Shown here piece by piece: positions 22,440 to 35,310 of a stretch of 64,000 nt of DNA. The stretch lies in contig NC_049985.1 in the NCBI RefSeq assembly GCF_000003815.2, positions 24,452,187 to 24,516,186 of the forward strand. Reading direction: 5' to 3'. Position numbers and translations under genes: made by a program. A model generated the notes under the pieces. The model was not told where the DNA came from. It worked only from the letters and a program-made list of their open reading frames with translations, and did not search any database. Every line of letters begins with the position of its first letter. Position 1 is the first letter of the stretch. The stretch is from Branchiostoma floridae (taxonomy: Eukaryota; Chordata; Leptocardii; Amphioxiformes; Branchiostomatidae).

Positions 22440-22790
22440 TACAAGTTCATGTATTGAAATGTTACAATTTTCTACCCCAACATCTGCTTGGAGATAGGTC
22501 GTTCTGTAGTTCATTATCGTACGTTTTGTGGACCTGAGGGTAGTACAGGAAGTATACACGTGACTATGTTTGCTCTTGAATGTGAGAGCCTTGAAGGCAT
22601 AACGAGGAATTTGTCTTGCTTGTTTCACCTCCGATCCCAGTGGCGTGGATTATGCACTATGTGGATTTCGCAGTTTCATCTCCGAGAATACGTCAACAGT
22701 AATATGGGTGTTCGGAAAGACTCGGGGGTAATAATGATTGTCTGTGATGACTGTGCACTATCTTTTAACATAACATGCTCATAACAAAAC
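22440..22790 (+). repeat. Dispersed repeat copy 1 (inverted partner at 29.1-29.5 kb)
   Basis: Segments such as GGAATTTGTCTTGCTTGTTTCACCTCC and TTTCATCTCCGAGAATA match the complement of 29110-29480. No intact ORF is shared between copies. Confidence 0.75.
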
Positions 22791-23444
22791 GCGATCGACA
22801 TGCATTCCATCTACATCTTCTCCATTCTTCCATGACTATACCCTACAACCCAAACTCGCGTAAAATCAAAAACTACCGGTCCACAAACGACGACAAGCTT
22901 CTTGAATTTGTAACTGCTTTTATAAGATAAATAGAAAAGTTTTTCACTTACTTTTGACGAATTAATTTTTTTGTGGCGCGGCCTGCTCCCGGTAGAGCAT
23001 TATAACTTGTTAAATTTGAAAAACCCTTTCTTATTGGCTTTAGCCGAGTTGCCGAGGGTATGCTGAATGTCGCGCGCCGTGTTATTAATTAAGCCAATTA
23101 GCGACCACGTGCACGGCCACCTGATCCTACACACAGGCAAGGTGATTACGTCATTTACTATATATGGTGAAACGCTCAGAGGCGAAGAAGACGAAAAAAC
23201 AACGCCAAATTGGCTTGTAAATCATTTTTAAGTGATTTTTGGCCCAAAATTGATAACGGGGTTCTTTTCGTTAATATCTCACGCACTATCATACCAAATT
23301 TCGTGCACCTTGGGCTTAATACCTGGGCACGGGAGGCACAATTATACAGTTTCGGTCAAAACATCACCTAAAACATTCATAAAATTATTTTAATGATATC
23401 TATAAAAAACGGAAGAAAGTACAAGAAAGTAAGAAACGAAGGAA

Positions 23445-23614
<170 letters not shown>

Positions 23615-24027
23615 AATAATCTTCTTGGCGAAGGTAATGTAATACGTAGTTAATGGACTTGCAGTACATAATTTTCTGGCATGGTCTAGTTTCCGGATGT
23701 AAGTCAATAACCAGGAAAAGGAAAAGACCAGTGTGTTCAGTTGCTTTCACATGTATCCTTATAACGTTATGTAACCTGCTCATTACGTACATGACGTGAT
23801 GTGTTAATGAACATGGTGGCGCTTCTCTTTTCATGTCATGTTTTGTGCGCATGCTTAAATCAGTTAATTAGCCACCCGAACTCTGACCCTCGATAACTTA
23901 ATTAATGAGCCAATCTCGGTAAAAACGTATAAAAAGTTATAGGACATATATACAAACAAACTCATGGAAGGAAAGTTGTTTTCGACCAGAAATGCCATAA
24001 TGGCACACATGGATATACGCCTGGGCT

Positions 24028-24284
24028 CAGTTTTGACCCCATACGGTGGTTTGAGGGTTAAGCATAAAGTTCTTACCAAGCCCATTCCGTGCCTATAATC
24101 TATGTGTGAGTGCAGATAATTGTTCTATTTTAATGTCAGCTAGCGTTTTAGAATTCAGTTTTGACCCCATACGGTGGTTTGAGGGTTAAGCATAAAGTTC
24201 TTACCAAGCCCATTCCGTGCCTATAATCTATGTGTGAGTGCAGATAATTGTTCTATTTTAATGTCAGCTAGCGTTTTAGAATTC
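24028..24284. repeat. Tandem duplication, two 128-bp units
   Basis: CAGTTTTGACCCCATACGGT starts at 24028 and again at 24156, and the units are essentially identical to GTTTTAGAATTC. This implies a very recent duplication or an assembly artefact. Confidence 0.9.
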
Positions 24285-24289
24285 GGAAA

Positions 24290-25190
24290 GTTTGTGAAAA
24301 CGTTTAGACCTATTTGGAAAAGGGCTCACTTGCTTAAAGTTTTCTTTAAGTAATACTGGGCCACTCCGTGAACAAGATAGGCTAATAACCATCGAAAATT
24401 TGGCCGTGGAGGTACGTGTGGATACATTTAAAAAGAAGTCACTGTCGTGAAAATTCTATCAACTGTGTTCATACGTGACTAATGAATCTCTTCGACGATA
24501 TTTAAGCCTTTTGTCTTGTATACTTTTACTTTTTCCAAATTAGGATTACAAATATAGTACAAATAAGTGTTTATGAATTAGTTGATAAATTCAATTTCAT
24601 TTTATTATTTTATTTACCCAGGAACGACATGTCGCCACTAGGGTGGTTTTCAGTGCGCCCTGCAAACATTAATATAAAACAATGGTTCAAATCAACATCG
24701 AACATAATAATATAATACAACGAACCAAAGAAATACGTATTGGCAATACAAGCAAACTCATAATAATAGATAAAGTAAATAAGGTAGAGGATGGAATAAT
24801 CATATCAATGATATTTCAACAAAGCAAAATAAACTGTTACCTGGTAAGGCATTCATTAGCAGTTAATGTAATGATCTAATGTAATGTAATGATCTATCAT
24901 CATACGGTCGAATGTTCACTCTTCGGCATGCATATATGCTTTTTTTTGTAAATGAAGATCATGGCTTGGGACCATGAGAAGTTGAAAAAAAAAAACCTTT
25001 ATATGTAGTAAAGAAACGGTGCTACTATTTGTAAAAGTGGTACTTTACAACAGCAAGAGCTTTTGAATGCATAGGAGTACCTCCTTATTTTGCAATAGTA
25101 ACTTGTGATTGCTTCTATTTCGAATGTAACATTGCTCAAATTCCTTGAGGGAATTCAAGTCTTCTATCATCAACTAATATCTTATTCACT
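24290..25190. other. Intergenic DNA downstream of the LRR gene
   Basis: AT-rich with no recognised genes. Contains 'TTTATTTACCCAGGAACGACATG' near 24608, a phrase typical of a repeat end, but no boundary could be defined. Confidence 0.35.
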
Positions 25191-25191
25191 T

Positions 25192-25197
25192 TTTATT
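25192..25197 (-). terminator. Poly(A) signal of the LRR/Ig-like gene
   Basis: AATAAA on the minus strand, 57 bases after the stop codon. Confidence 0.55.
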
Positions 25198-25253
25198 TAG
25201 TTGTAAGCCCTGTTTTGTAGTGACATACAGTAGAAGAAAACTACTATCATTGG

Positions 25254-27233
25254 TCACTCTTCATTTGTTGGACAACCCTCATACAAACTGCCCAAACCCT
25301 CCCTAGTGCTGCTACCATCAGATACCACGGTACTAATGTTTTCAGATTGCTGTTCATACAAACTATTTCTTGAAAGAGAACAGCTTGACATTTCGATTTG
25401 GTTCACGTCTACCGCACAGTGATGTTCCGTTGGGGCGTACATGCCTGAGGAAGAGATATGGCTCGTATTTGTGTCTTCATATATTGTATTCGCTTTTGCT
25501 GTTCCGTAAGGCATTACTTCTTCATCAGACTCAGCTGCAGCTTCTTCGATTTGAGACTCGGGTTGCCCAGATGCGTCTTCCAGCCGTATGTCTGTATTTT
25601 CAGAATGGTCTGCAGCCCCAGGGATGTCTTCATCGCTAGCCACAGGTAAATCTGGCGGTTCCGCAGAAGCGTAGATGTCATCCAGGCCCCACTCAGGGTC
25701 TTCAGGCGACAAGGATGCATCATCGTTACTGTACTGATGGGTTTCTGCCTGTGTAGTAAGGTCCGAGTCCGCAACGGGGGTTTGATTCACGCTCTGGGTA
25801 CAAGATTGTGCCTCTTCGACCAATTGAACACGTCGTAAGGAGACATTGTTCGGATCGAGTTCTTCCTTTGTTAGATGGTTTACTATATTGGCCACGGCAT
25901 GAATGTTGACAAAGGCAGACATAGCTTGTACTCCTACTTGCACGGTTGCACTAGCGGTGTGTGTTGTATTCATTTTTCCACTGGGCCGTTTTCGCAAAAC
26001 TACGAGGACAATAAGGATAAGCGCCAAAAGGAATAAAAGGAATATAGAAATTATAATGGCAATGATGGACAAAAGGTTGTGTCCACTTACGTCTTTGTTT
26101 GTTGAAGGAATGTTGCCAGTATCACAGAATCTTTGATGAATTGAGCCTGAGCGGAGTCCAGGTGAACAACAAGACTTGTTTGTAAAAGTGGAACAGTTAT
26201 ATACTTGTTTGTTTTTATCTGTTGTAGCATTTACAATCGTCGTTTGGTTTTGCCGTTTCTCACTTGGTTTCTTAACAGCACAAAATAGAAGATCGTATTT
26301 CGCTTTCCTGTCACCCTTGTCTGCTACAAAGCTGTATACACCGGAGTCTTTTGCTGAAAATTTCTTTATCGTGACGGCGTCATCAACAGATTCAAGGTTA
26401 AGTCGTCCAGTCGGGGTGATCCAATAATATGTGTCAGCATAACGTAACCGTCTGTACTGTAGAGCTGGCTGGGGTAAGTGAACGTCAATATTTTCATATA
26501 CGTAGCTGATCGGTAGGTGGATTCCGAAGTATTCAAAATTGCTTTTGATGAATAAATCTTTAGTGATAAAACTTCGATTATTTCTTATTTCGATTCGGTA
26601 ATAAAAGGTCACTAATGCCCTTTCATTTGAATATTGAATTTCAGCTGGACAATGCAAAGGGTTACCACGCAAATCGTAAGAAGTCTCTGGACGTAATGTT
26701 TTCGCATCTACTGGTATTTGACTGATGTTGTTCATTCTAAGCAATACAACGTAGAGATGCTTACTGGGGATTATCTTGATGGCTTGCATCGGAAATAAAG
26801 AAAGGCAGTTTCCTGAGAGTTCTAGGTACTCCAAGTTTGCCAAACTGTTAAAAGTGTTTTCTAATATGTGAGAAATGTAGTTATTTGAGAGGATGAGATT
26901 CGACAATGCCTGGAGTGCAGAAAACGTCAACTGACGAAGAGAAAGTATTTCATTTCTGTCCATATCAAGGTACAATAACACGTGAAGTCCTTTGAACGTT
27001 TCTGGCAACATAGTAGCCACCTTGTTGTTGTTTATAAAAAGGTATCGCATTTCAGGAGTTGTATTAAAAGAACCTAGGTGGGTTATTTTGTTATCTGACA
27101 ACCTCAGAGTGTGAGTGTCCGGAGTGATTGAGTCTATCGGGACGTGTGTTAAGTTTTGTCCCGTATAGTCAGCGGTTTTTCCAGAACTAGTGGTCAACAA
27201 AGTGAAGATGATGACGATAGCCATGGCTTTCAT
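25254..27233 (-). CDS. LRR and Ig-like type I membrane receptor (659 aa)
   Basis: The start MKAMAIV at 27233 is preferred over the Met at 27302 because a splice acceptor (CCCACAG) lies at 27276-27270 and a hydrophobic signal peptide follows (about 1-18). Leucine-rich repeats span about 38-190 (LRLSDNKI, LFINNNKV, LYLDMDRNEI, LILSNNYI, LELSGNCL). The usual four-Cys LRR caps are reduced. Residues about 205-320 look Ig-like (Trp271, DSGVY at 296-300), but the expected disulphide Cys are absent, Phe302 replacing one. A short Cys cluster (347-370) precedes the membrane helix (387-413) and a 246-residue acidic tail. The tail has seven tyrosines, including YSND at 501 (fits a Grb2-type YxN site) and Tyr521, 576, 585, 599, 626 and 651. 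The family is used in adhesion and immune recognition; ligand unknown. A 5' UTR exon ends at 28335. Confidence 0.88.
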   Translation of the reverse strand: MKAMAIVIIFTLLTTSSGKTADYTGQNLTHVPIDSITPDTHTLRLSDNKITHLGSFNTTPEMRYLFINNNKVATMLPETFKGLHVLLYLDMDRNEILSLRQLTFSALQALSNLILSNNYISHILENTFNSLANLEYLELSGNCLSLFPMQAIKIIPSKHLYVVLLRMNNISQIPVDAKTLRPETSYDLRGNPLHCPAEIQYSNERALVTFYYRIEIRNNRSFITKDLFIKSNFEYFGIHLPISYVYENIDVHLPQPALQYRRLRYADTYYWITPTGRLNLESVDDAVTIKKFSAKDSGVYSFVADKGDRKAKYDLLFCAVKKPSEKRQNQTTIVNATTDKNKQVYNCSTFTNKSCCSPGLRSGSIHQRFCDTGNIPSTNKDVSGHNLLSIIAIIISIFLLFLLALILIVLVVLRKRPSGKMNTTHTASATVQVGVQAMSAFVNIHAVANIVNHLTKEELDPNNVSLRRVQLVEEAQSCTQSVNQTPVADSDLTTQAETHQYSNDDASLSPEDPEWGLDDIYASAEPPDLPVASDEDIPGAADHSENTDIRLEDASGQPESQIEEAAAESDEEVMPYGTAKANTIYEDTNTSHISSSGMYAPTEHHCAVDVNQIEMSSCSLSRNSLYEQQSENISTVVSDGSSTREGLGSLYEGCPTNEE

Positions 27234-27299
27234 TTTGCGGAGTGACACAATAACTTGCTGTGAAACTCCCTGTGGGTAAAAACAAACGTACAATAACAG

Positions 27300-28334
27300 C
27301 AAATGTCACTGGGTAAATAGAGCGCTACAGAAACAGCCCAATTCCCTATCTAACTACTTTGCTAAATAACAGTATGCAGACATAGTGCATTCTATAAGTT
27401 GATTTGTAAATGAAAACCCCATCAAATTTTTAAATCTGTTAAATAGCCATGCATTGTATCAATCGCCAAAGTAAATTGTTCAAGATTAGGAAGCATTTAG
27501 AACGTTTTGATTATCTTATTGCTGTGAAGCATGTAAATAGTATTTAAATACTTTTAATCTTAAGCTGTAAATTTCATGTATAGTATTTTACCCATGGCCA
27601 GTTGTATTATTAATTGTATTTCCAACAGAATTTGACACTTTGTCTTTGATTCTCTTGTGAAAGGAGTGTACAATTCAGCCAAAAGGCTGTGAAATGCTTT
27701 TGTCAAATAAACCATTATTATAATACCTTCAATTGGGCGAAACAAAAAAGCATGAGCTTCATACAAATGTCTTCTTCTGCATGTGAAGTGTAGTAAAATA
27801 CATTCAATAGAAATTACATAGGTGCACGTTTAGAGAATTCGATCGACGATATACAGCAAAATACCTCCTACCCTCGTCCGTTACCAAAAATTTCTATTTT
27901 GGCACAAGCCAGTCTGTTCCATGAATACCTAAATTTTAACTATATTCTATTGCGTTTGCCTTTGTGCCTTTGCGTTTTGATGGGATACGTCAGACAATTT
28001 TAACACCCGCCAATAAGATGATACTTCCAAGAACGATTCAGTTACAGTTGAACTAAGTGAAAAAATTTTCCCATAATATTTCTTCGCCATTGGAAGGTAC
28101 AGAAAAGCAATGTCTTTTGTAGTTTCAGATATTGGCATGAAAAAGATCAACACTCGCGCGTGGTAATGGTTTCATGTCACTGTTTTCTTATAAACGCCAA
28201 GGCCTTGATTTTGATTGAAGATAGAAACAAGGCCCAAAATATCCATGTATTTGACGACGACATTTGCTACATTGACTTGAGTAAACAATTGAGGCTCAAG
28301 ACAATGTGCAAAATTGAGTAATGTCGAAACTTAC
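27300..28334 (-). other. Probable 5' UTR intron of the LRR/Ig-like gene
   Basis: The stretch runs between the donor at 28334 (CAG|GTAAGT) and the acceptor at 27270. It is AT-rich with no coding signal. Confidence 0.5.
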
Positions 28335-28400
28335 CTGACGTTAGAAGGCCCGAAAGCAGGTAAACCGAGCTGGAGCTTCTGAGTCTCTGTTCGCGAGGGA
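28335..28400 (-). other. Probable 5' UTR exon of the LRR/Ig-like gene
   Basis: A consensus donor CAG|GTAAGT follows a non-coding GC-richer stretch upstream of the coding exon. The upstream limit (transcription start) is not visible, so the start coordinate is approximate. Confidence 0.45.
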
Positions 28401-29109
28401 GCCTGGAAGAAACCAGTTTTTTCTCAAATGTCACGTGGTGATTTATTACAAAACAAGCTTCGTCATTGGTCAGTAATACTCGTACGACGGATAGTGGAAG
28501 AAAACCGCCTGGAAATTAGTCTGCCTTAACGGAAAGTGATTTTGGTGCAAAGACTGTATGAAAAAAAATAATAATGTAATTATAAATTATATGATCTTCG
28601 GTGAATAGCAATCATTTGATGGTGTGTGAAAGGAATTATTTTTTGATTGTCAATATAAACGTCCTTAATGTGACGCCATAACAACTGGTGAGGTTTCTTG
28701 TGTGATTTATTGACTTGACTGTACATGTGTAACTTCCATACTCAAATAGAGACGTATCTGTATACTACTACTAGGTAGAATCCAAAGTTGTATAGTTTGT
28801 ACTGTGTTCCAATACAGCAATAAAACACTCGCCATGAATTTTCGATTCATCTCGCCGACCTTTATCAGATGTCTGATTCACTGCGCTGATCGACTTTTCG
28901 GAAGTTGGAAATGTCATGACGTCAGGAGCGAATCAAAAGCGGAGGACCGGAAGACGGAATCTACCACTGTCACAGTTCAGTGGGGGTTGATGGGCCCTAA
29001 TATAGATTGTCTCTTTATTTAACGCTTGTCACAAAGTAGTCCATTTACTATTCAGCGGGTACATTTGTATATAATTATCAATCAGGTTACACTTAACCGT
29101 TGATACTAT
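28401..29109. other. Upstream flank of the LRR/Ig-like gene
   Basis: Probably holds the promoter; no recognisable core element or gene was found. Confidence 0.3.
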
Positions 29110-29480
29110 TTATCATCAGTTCTTGATTTAGTGACCTTTGGTGTGTTTCGTTATGAACAAGGGCTGTTATGTTTAAAGATGGTGCACTGTTTTTACACAC
29201 AATCATTATTTCCCTCCGGTCTTTCCGAAGACTCATGTTACTGTTGACATATTCTCGGAGATGAAACTCGAAATCCACATTGTTCATAATGCACGCCGCT
29301 GGGATTGGAGGTGAAACAAGCAAGACAAATTCCCTGTTCTGCCTTCAGGGCTCTCACACCCAAGAGCAAACATATAGTCACGTGTATACTCCATGTACTA
29401 CCCTCAGGTCTAAAACACGTACGGTAATGAATAACAGAACTCAAAGCAGATGTTAGGGTGGAAAATTGTAACATTTTAAG
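29110..29480 (-). repeat. Dispersed repeat copy 2, inverted relative to 22.4-22.8 kb
   Basis: The complement carries GAATTTGTCTTGCTTGTTTC and CATCTCCGAGAATATGTCAA in the same order as copy 1. The copies have diverged by scattered substitutions and small indels. Confidence 0.75.
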
Positions 29481-31123
29481 ACCTGAACGTGTATTCATTT
29501 ATCAATTCGTTTGGCTGGAATAATAGGCAGCCAATGCCACCTGACGTGTCAACCTGAACATATAAAGTATACATAGAAGTACGTTATATAAACGTGTGTA
29601 TTTCTCGCGCTTTGATCAAGGTATATTGAATATAATTAATAACGCCCTTGCTTTAGTAGACAATAAAATGATTGTTATTCAGAAAAATGAACGTATATTT
29701 GAGGGGCACTCGTAATGCAGAAAACGGTACAATACAAAGTGTCGCAGTGTTATTTATCAGGGTCATTCTGTCCAGAGTGAAAAAATTGCCATTGACTCCT
29801 CCTTGACATTCTAACGCCAACAATCACTTAGCTCCTTCTATTCATATACAATATCTACAACGGGCCCGGGGTAAAAAAACGAAGATTTTCCGGGCGTTTC
29901 GAGTGACATCCATCACTCTTCTTCAGCGTCACTAGACTGAACTGGCAGAACGATTCAATACAAGTACAGCTAACTAGAAAAACTAGCAAAAACTAGCAAA
30001 AGTCACTCAAATATAAATCAAGATTGTATCACAGTTCATCTCAGGTGAATTAAGGCCTATGATGCGCATGTTAAAACGCTTAAATCCCGTTTTCACTCCC
30101 CGGCGAGCTCCATCGAATCACAGACCTTAAGTTACCAAAAAAGTAAATGTTCTGAATTTTGAAATCTCCAGTCATATTGATATTTGCAACATATCTTTGT
30201 CAGTTTCTCACGTCATAAACGTTTGTAAACAACTCGAAAGCAAGCCACACCCAAATACTCTCACTTCCGGGTAGGCTACCCGGAAGTAATTCAGCCGTAG
30301 ATTTTAGAATCGACTGTTCAACGGTCCGTGTGTACTTTCAACAATCTTCAGTGACATTTTGAGCAAACCACTGAACACGTTATACACGTTCTTTGGTTTG
30401 TAGCCTGAGTACCATCAGGGTAGTAGTTCGCTGCTATGTGCGCTTCTGCTACCCGTTTGGAAATCTGCACATTCAAACCGTTTGGAACAGCAGAGAAGCG
30501 ACTGTATAGTGTATAATCAACGCCGGAGCGAAATTCAGTCTGGATGGCACCCAGACTAAGCGGCGGAGGGAAGTGTGCATATTTCAAGACGTCAGCACGG
30601 CACAACGAAGTCGTATTGAAATGCTGTGAATATTGCTGTGCAGTGTAATAGCGTAAAGGTAGATTCAACTCATAATGTAGAAAAATGACCAAAAACGTAT
30701 TCTTTTACAATGCAGCTCTTTATTGATATTATCACTTTGACAGATTGAGTCATGTTCTGTATGATATGTGTCCAGGACAAACTTTTCTCCTCCATCTCAA
30801 ACAACTCTCCCATGCATATTTCTGAGAAGAGACACTTAGTCTAGTGATCCAGCTATTGTGGGAAAATACACCACAGCTATCATACTTTGCATAACTGATG
30901 ACATAACATTTATTCAAGCGAAAGTGGTGAATAAATGCAAAATGTAAAAGCATATTCGGTTTACAACCCAAAAATCAGGATGATTTGTCACCTCCTATTT
31001 TCAAATTTGTCTTTCGCAAAATATAAGTAAAGACTTACCGCTGGATGAACCGCCCGTGTAATACTACACCACTAATAATAATTATGTTACCTTCACAGAA
31101 GGTACATACTGTTTTTGCATCGT
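29481..31123. other. Intergenic DNA, nothing recognised
   Basis: Includes a GC-richer island at about 30400-30600 with an open minus-strand frame (114 codons) without recognisable domain; it may be a repeat. Otherwise AT-rich. Confidence 0.35.
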
Positions 31124-31152
31124 TTCTTCTTCTTCTTCTTCTTCTTCTTCTT
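31124..31152. repeat. (TTC)n microsatellite
   Basis: Nine or ten TTC/CTT units. Confidence 0.9.
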
Positions 31153-32470
31153 TTCCGCACAAATAAAAAACATGAATATCTCCAAAACTAGACCTTGGAA
31201 TATCTCGTAATTCAGCAAGCTGGTAGGTCTGCACATAAGACACTGCACCTTGGTCATTTGGTCCCCCAAAGACACCAAAAAATGATTTTATGGGGCAAAA
31301 AAGGGTGAAAAAACTAGCAATTTTAACACAAAATCGAACTTTCGAGCCCCCATAGAACATCAGAACCACGTTCCAAAGACCCGAGGTCAACGACCGGTAG
31401 CTATGGAACCCGCCCGGGAGTTATGGAACATGGTGTTCGAACGAGGTCAACGACCGCCACTACGCAACACGGAAGTGTCCGCCCGTCAAATGATGACTTC
31501 ATCTTGCTTTGGACGGCCTGAATTGAGGCAGAAGCCGTCCTCTGAATGATTTGTGGAATTCATTTTACCAAGAAGTAATAAATCGGATCAAGAAATTCAC
31601 AGAGCTGAGCTTTGACTTTATTTTGCCGAATATCGGCACCTTTTGCATACTAACGTTAGTATATCAACTTCAAGGAAATTGAGGGCAGGCAGAATGAAAT
31701 TTAATGCCCCCAAAGTATAATGTGTCTCGGTTAAGGTCTATATCGAGTCAAATCTAAGCATTTGTTTCGATACTTTTCTTGATTTTGTTTAAGCTAAAGG
31801 TTTTGCTACCTGCACAAGTCAGTTTAACTCTGAGCCATCCAAACATTGTTCGGATTCTATGTTGATGTTGTGTTTGAGTTACGTAGAATCGAGAACACAC
31901 ACGATATGTAGTACGCCAGCACTCGTGCGTAACGTTACACACGCGATAATATGGTGAACAAACGCATTCAGAGCACTACTGCAATTTTCTCAGACAGGCC
32001 GACAACTGTGGTAACGTTAACGTTACGTGTATGTGGTGATTTCTTTGGATGTCTCCTGACATGATAAGTAACTGGCATATAACACGTTAATCATAAAAAT
32101 GTAGCGAGACCTGTTCGTTTTTCAAGTTCATACATAGAGCTGTCGTCTAAATGAAACACGGATTGGTGTCACGGTTGTAGTTAACCGATTTTTGAGTCAA
32201 CAAGAACATTTGAGCAAAAAAACAACAACACATGACTACGTTAGACGCAAGGTCACTGCGTGTTGCCGGCTGTTACATAAAAAAACTAGAGTTCCTCGAA
32301 CACACATCTTCGCCAAATAAACATTCTTTATCGAAGGTCGTTGTTTTTGAATGATTAATGTATGTAATTATGGCTATAATGGGCCGGATAAGCACCAAAT
32401 ACAGCTTAATACGAGATGTTAATATAGCAAAGCTGGATGTAAGGTCTTTAGTTAGGCTAGGTTAGGCTAG

Positions 32471-33552
32471 GTCTTTAGTTACCTCCATGAAATGTCATGG
32501 AGGTTATATTTTACCCTGTGTTTGTCTGTGTGTGTGTCTGTGTGTGTGTGTGTGTGTCTGTGTGTCTGTGTGATAACTCAAGAACGGTTGGATGGATTGG
32601 TTTCATACTTGGCGTGTTGGTAGGTTGTGATGAAAGCTGGAAATGATTAGATTTTGGACCCCTAGCGGCTCCCCTTGGTACTGCAGCGCAACTTCCGGTT
32701 TTGCTATTTCGGTGTTCTGAACATGCTATGGTCACGATTTTTAAGTTTTAGATAGCTCTTGCGCTCCGAAAGAAGTGACATACGTTTGGGCCCCCTAGCG
32801 TCTAGTTTTGGGATAGCAGGGGCATTTTTGTCAAAAACTTCTGAAGAGGATAACTCAAGAAGGGAACAACGGATTTTCATGATTTTTGGTATGTAGGCAC
32901 CTCAGACAATGTTGTACAAAATGAAATACTAATTATGCAAAATAGAAGCAAATTTGCATAATTAATGACAACATTCAATCATAGCAGTCTTTTCAGTGTA
33001 TCTCTTGTCTTGGACGTGATATGGTCTTGAAATTTGGGTGGTAGATAGCTTTTACTGTCATGACAAAGTGGGGCAAGTTTCAGCCCCCTAACATTTAATT
33101 TGGGAACTGCAGGGGCGTTTTTGTCAGGACATTCCAAAGAGGATAACTGCAGAAAGGATTGACGGATTGGTATCATATTAGGCATGCGGGTACCTTAGGC
33201 AAAGATGTTCATAATGATATAAATGTTATGCAAGTGAGGACTTAATTTGCATAATTAATGAGGAAATTGTATAATTCCATTGTTTGCAATAACTAGACTT
33301 CAATAAATGTAACACATGTTAATTATTATAGGTGAAATATAAGCAGATACCAAATATGGTAATGAGGAACTTATTTGCATAATTTATGTAAAAATTGCAA
33401 AACTGCTTTATGATTAATAATGGGAATTTTATAATTGTGACATGTGTATGTTTGTCAATGATGAACAACACCATGCATAAATTATGTCAATTGCATGAAA
33501 TTTACGAAAGCTCTAAATTTTCATGGAGGTATGAGGTCGCCGAACTCTAGTT
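32471..33552 (+). repeat. Dispersed repeat element, about 1.08 kb, with ACCTCCATGA ends
   Basis: Begins with the palindrome ACCTCCATGAAATGTCATGG and ends TTTTCATGGAGGTATGAGG, so its termini are inverted. Inside are a (TG)n tract (32519-32571), 'GATTTTCATGATTTTTGGTATG' and multiple 'TTTGCATAATTAATGA' motifs. There is no transposase or RT reading frame; a non-autonomous element is likely. Confidence 0.6.
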
Positions 33553-34520
33553 TTGTATAAGATTTCACTCTACAAAATGTACATTGCAGTCTTTTCGTAA
33601 AAAAAGAAATAATAAACAAACTTTGAGTGACTGGCCTATATATTAGATAATAGGTCATCTAAGGGTTACCTAAGGGTCATACGTAAGGACTGTTACGGCC
33701 CCGCCTTGGTGAATGTTTGTGTCCATCTCATGAAAATAGTAAGTAATGTTTTGCAATCGCGAGTTAAGTCAGAGGTATTTTACACAGTCTACCTGGCCTG
33801 GCTATCACGTCAGGCTACTCAGATCCCCCCATTCATAGCCCCGCAAAGACAAAATAGCTGATTGACAGGCATAGTAATTGCTAATCTCCAAGTATTAGTA
33901 TATTCATAAGCTTTACTTAGATCCTCCTCTACAACCTAGCACAAACCGAGACAAGATACGATACCACCCGCGTTCTATGACCGCACTCGTACAACCCGGA
34001 AGTATATGATATTGTCGTAATCGGTTGCACGGAAACCCCCATGCAGTGTGAAATCGAGGCCAAAATCAGGCAAAAAGAGCCAGTTTGAAGGCCAACTTTG
34101 ACTCTTCAAATCTCATCCCGAAATAGTATTTGAATCATTAAGCGTACTGTATGCGATCGAACAACTCATGAGGATTACGTTGGCACCTTTGACAGCCTGA
34201 TTTGGCCCACCGCGATGTTTTAATCTTTTTTTACGTGACCATGTCTTATGCCTCAAACGGGCGGGCGTGTAACACCCTGCGATGGCATGACGATTAGTTC
34301 TGCTCCACCTTTGATTTGTCTGTGCTAAGCCCCGGAGACTGAGGGCAGGGGATTAATTTGGTGTGACTGGCCCTTGTCAGGGAAAGGAGATCAGGCTTCT
34401 GCTTCTGTCTGAAGGGCTTGAATGATAAATGAAGATTAATGGTCCACACATTAGTGCTGGACTAGGGTGACAATGGTGCCAGTGTCATGTTGCACTGCAC
34501 ACCACTTTTGTAAGGGATGT
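33553..34520. other. Intergenic DNA, nothing recognised
   Basis: No gene or repeat boundary could be supported. Confidence 0.35.
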
Positions 34521-34529
34521 GGTTATCTC

Positions 34530-35310
34530 CATGATAAGAATCCCAAAGTAATTATATTAAGTAGATCGCAATTTACATAATTAGCATCTCATTATGTTGA
34601 TAATCACCCTAAGTACCTACCTACCAAAAGCAAAGAATATCCATCAATCCCCTCTGCAGTTATCCTTTTTAAAAGTTACAAACTATAAGACCCACTGCAG
34701 TTCCAAACAAGCTGCTAGGGGGCCCAAAATTACACCATTCACTCCTAGTCCCAACAGCTATCCACCACTTAAAAATCATGAACATGGCACTTCTGGAAAA
34801 TTTAGGCGCAAGCTTTGACGCTCACTTGCAGTACCAAAACAAGTCGCTAGGAGGCCCATTATCGAACTTGACCTTCCTTTCTGTGTCCCCTACCTATCAA
34901 CAAAATATCATTAGCATCCATGTAGAACATCTCGAGTTATCGTGTTAACAGACAAACGCAATTACATACAAAGCCAGCTTCAGCACCATAGGTAAAAGCT
35001 AGCTAAACCATTCTCGCACATGACAATCCTTTACACAACCGCTACACACCTGCCAAATATCGTAGAAATCGCCCAGCTGCATTTTGAGTTATGCTTCTCG
35101 AAACAAACCTCGAAAAAATACAAAGGTCGCTGCTGTACCGTAGGAAAACGCCAGGTAAACCATTTTCAAACTAGGCATGCCTTTCGACAACCGCTACACA
35201 CCTACAAAAAATCAAAAAGTTCCATCCACAATTTCTCGACTTATATGCTGTTGACCTACATACAGACCCAAGTAAGCAATCTTATAATCTTCGCTGGCGA
35301 AGATAAAAAC
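34530..35310 (-). repeat. AT-rich dispersed repeat family, reverse copy
   Basis: Shares with 37850-38330 the phrases CTCGAGTTAT, AAACGCAxTTACxTACAAAG, 'GGAAAACGCCAGGTA' and 'ACCTACAxATAGACCC', ending in a TCTTCGCTGGCGAAGA hairpin. It is a minus-orientation relative of 32471-33552. Confidence 0.55.

Noticed and set aside
30348-30692. 114-codon minus-strand ORF
   Set aside because: GC-richer island with no domain; it reads like a repeat and has no splice or neighbour support.
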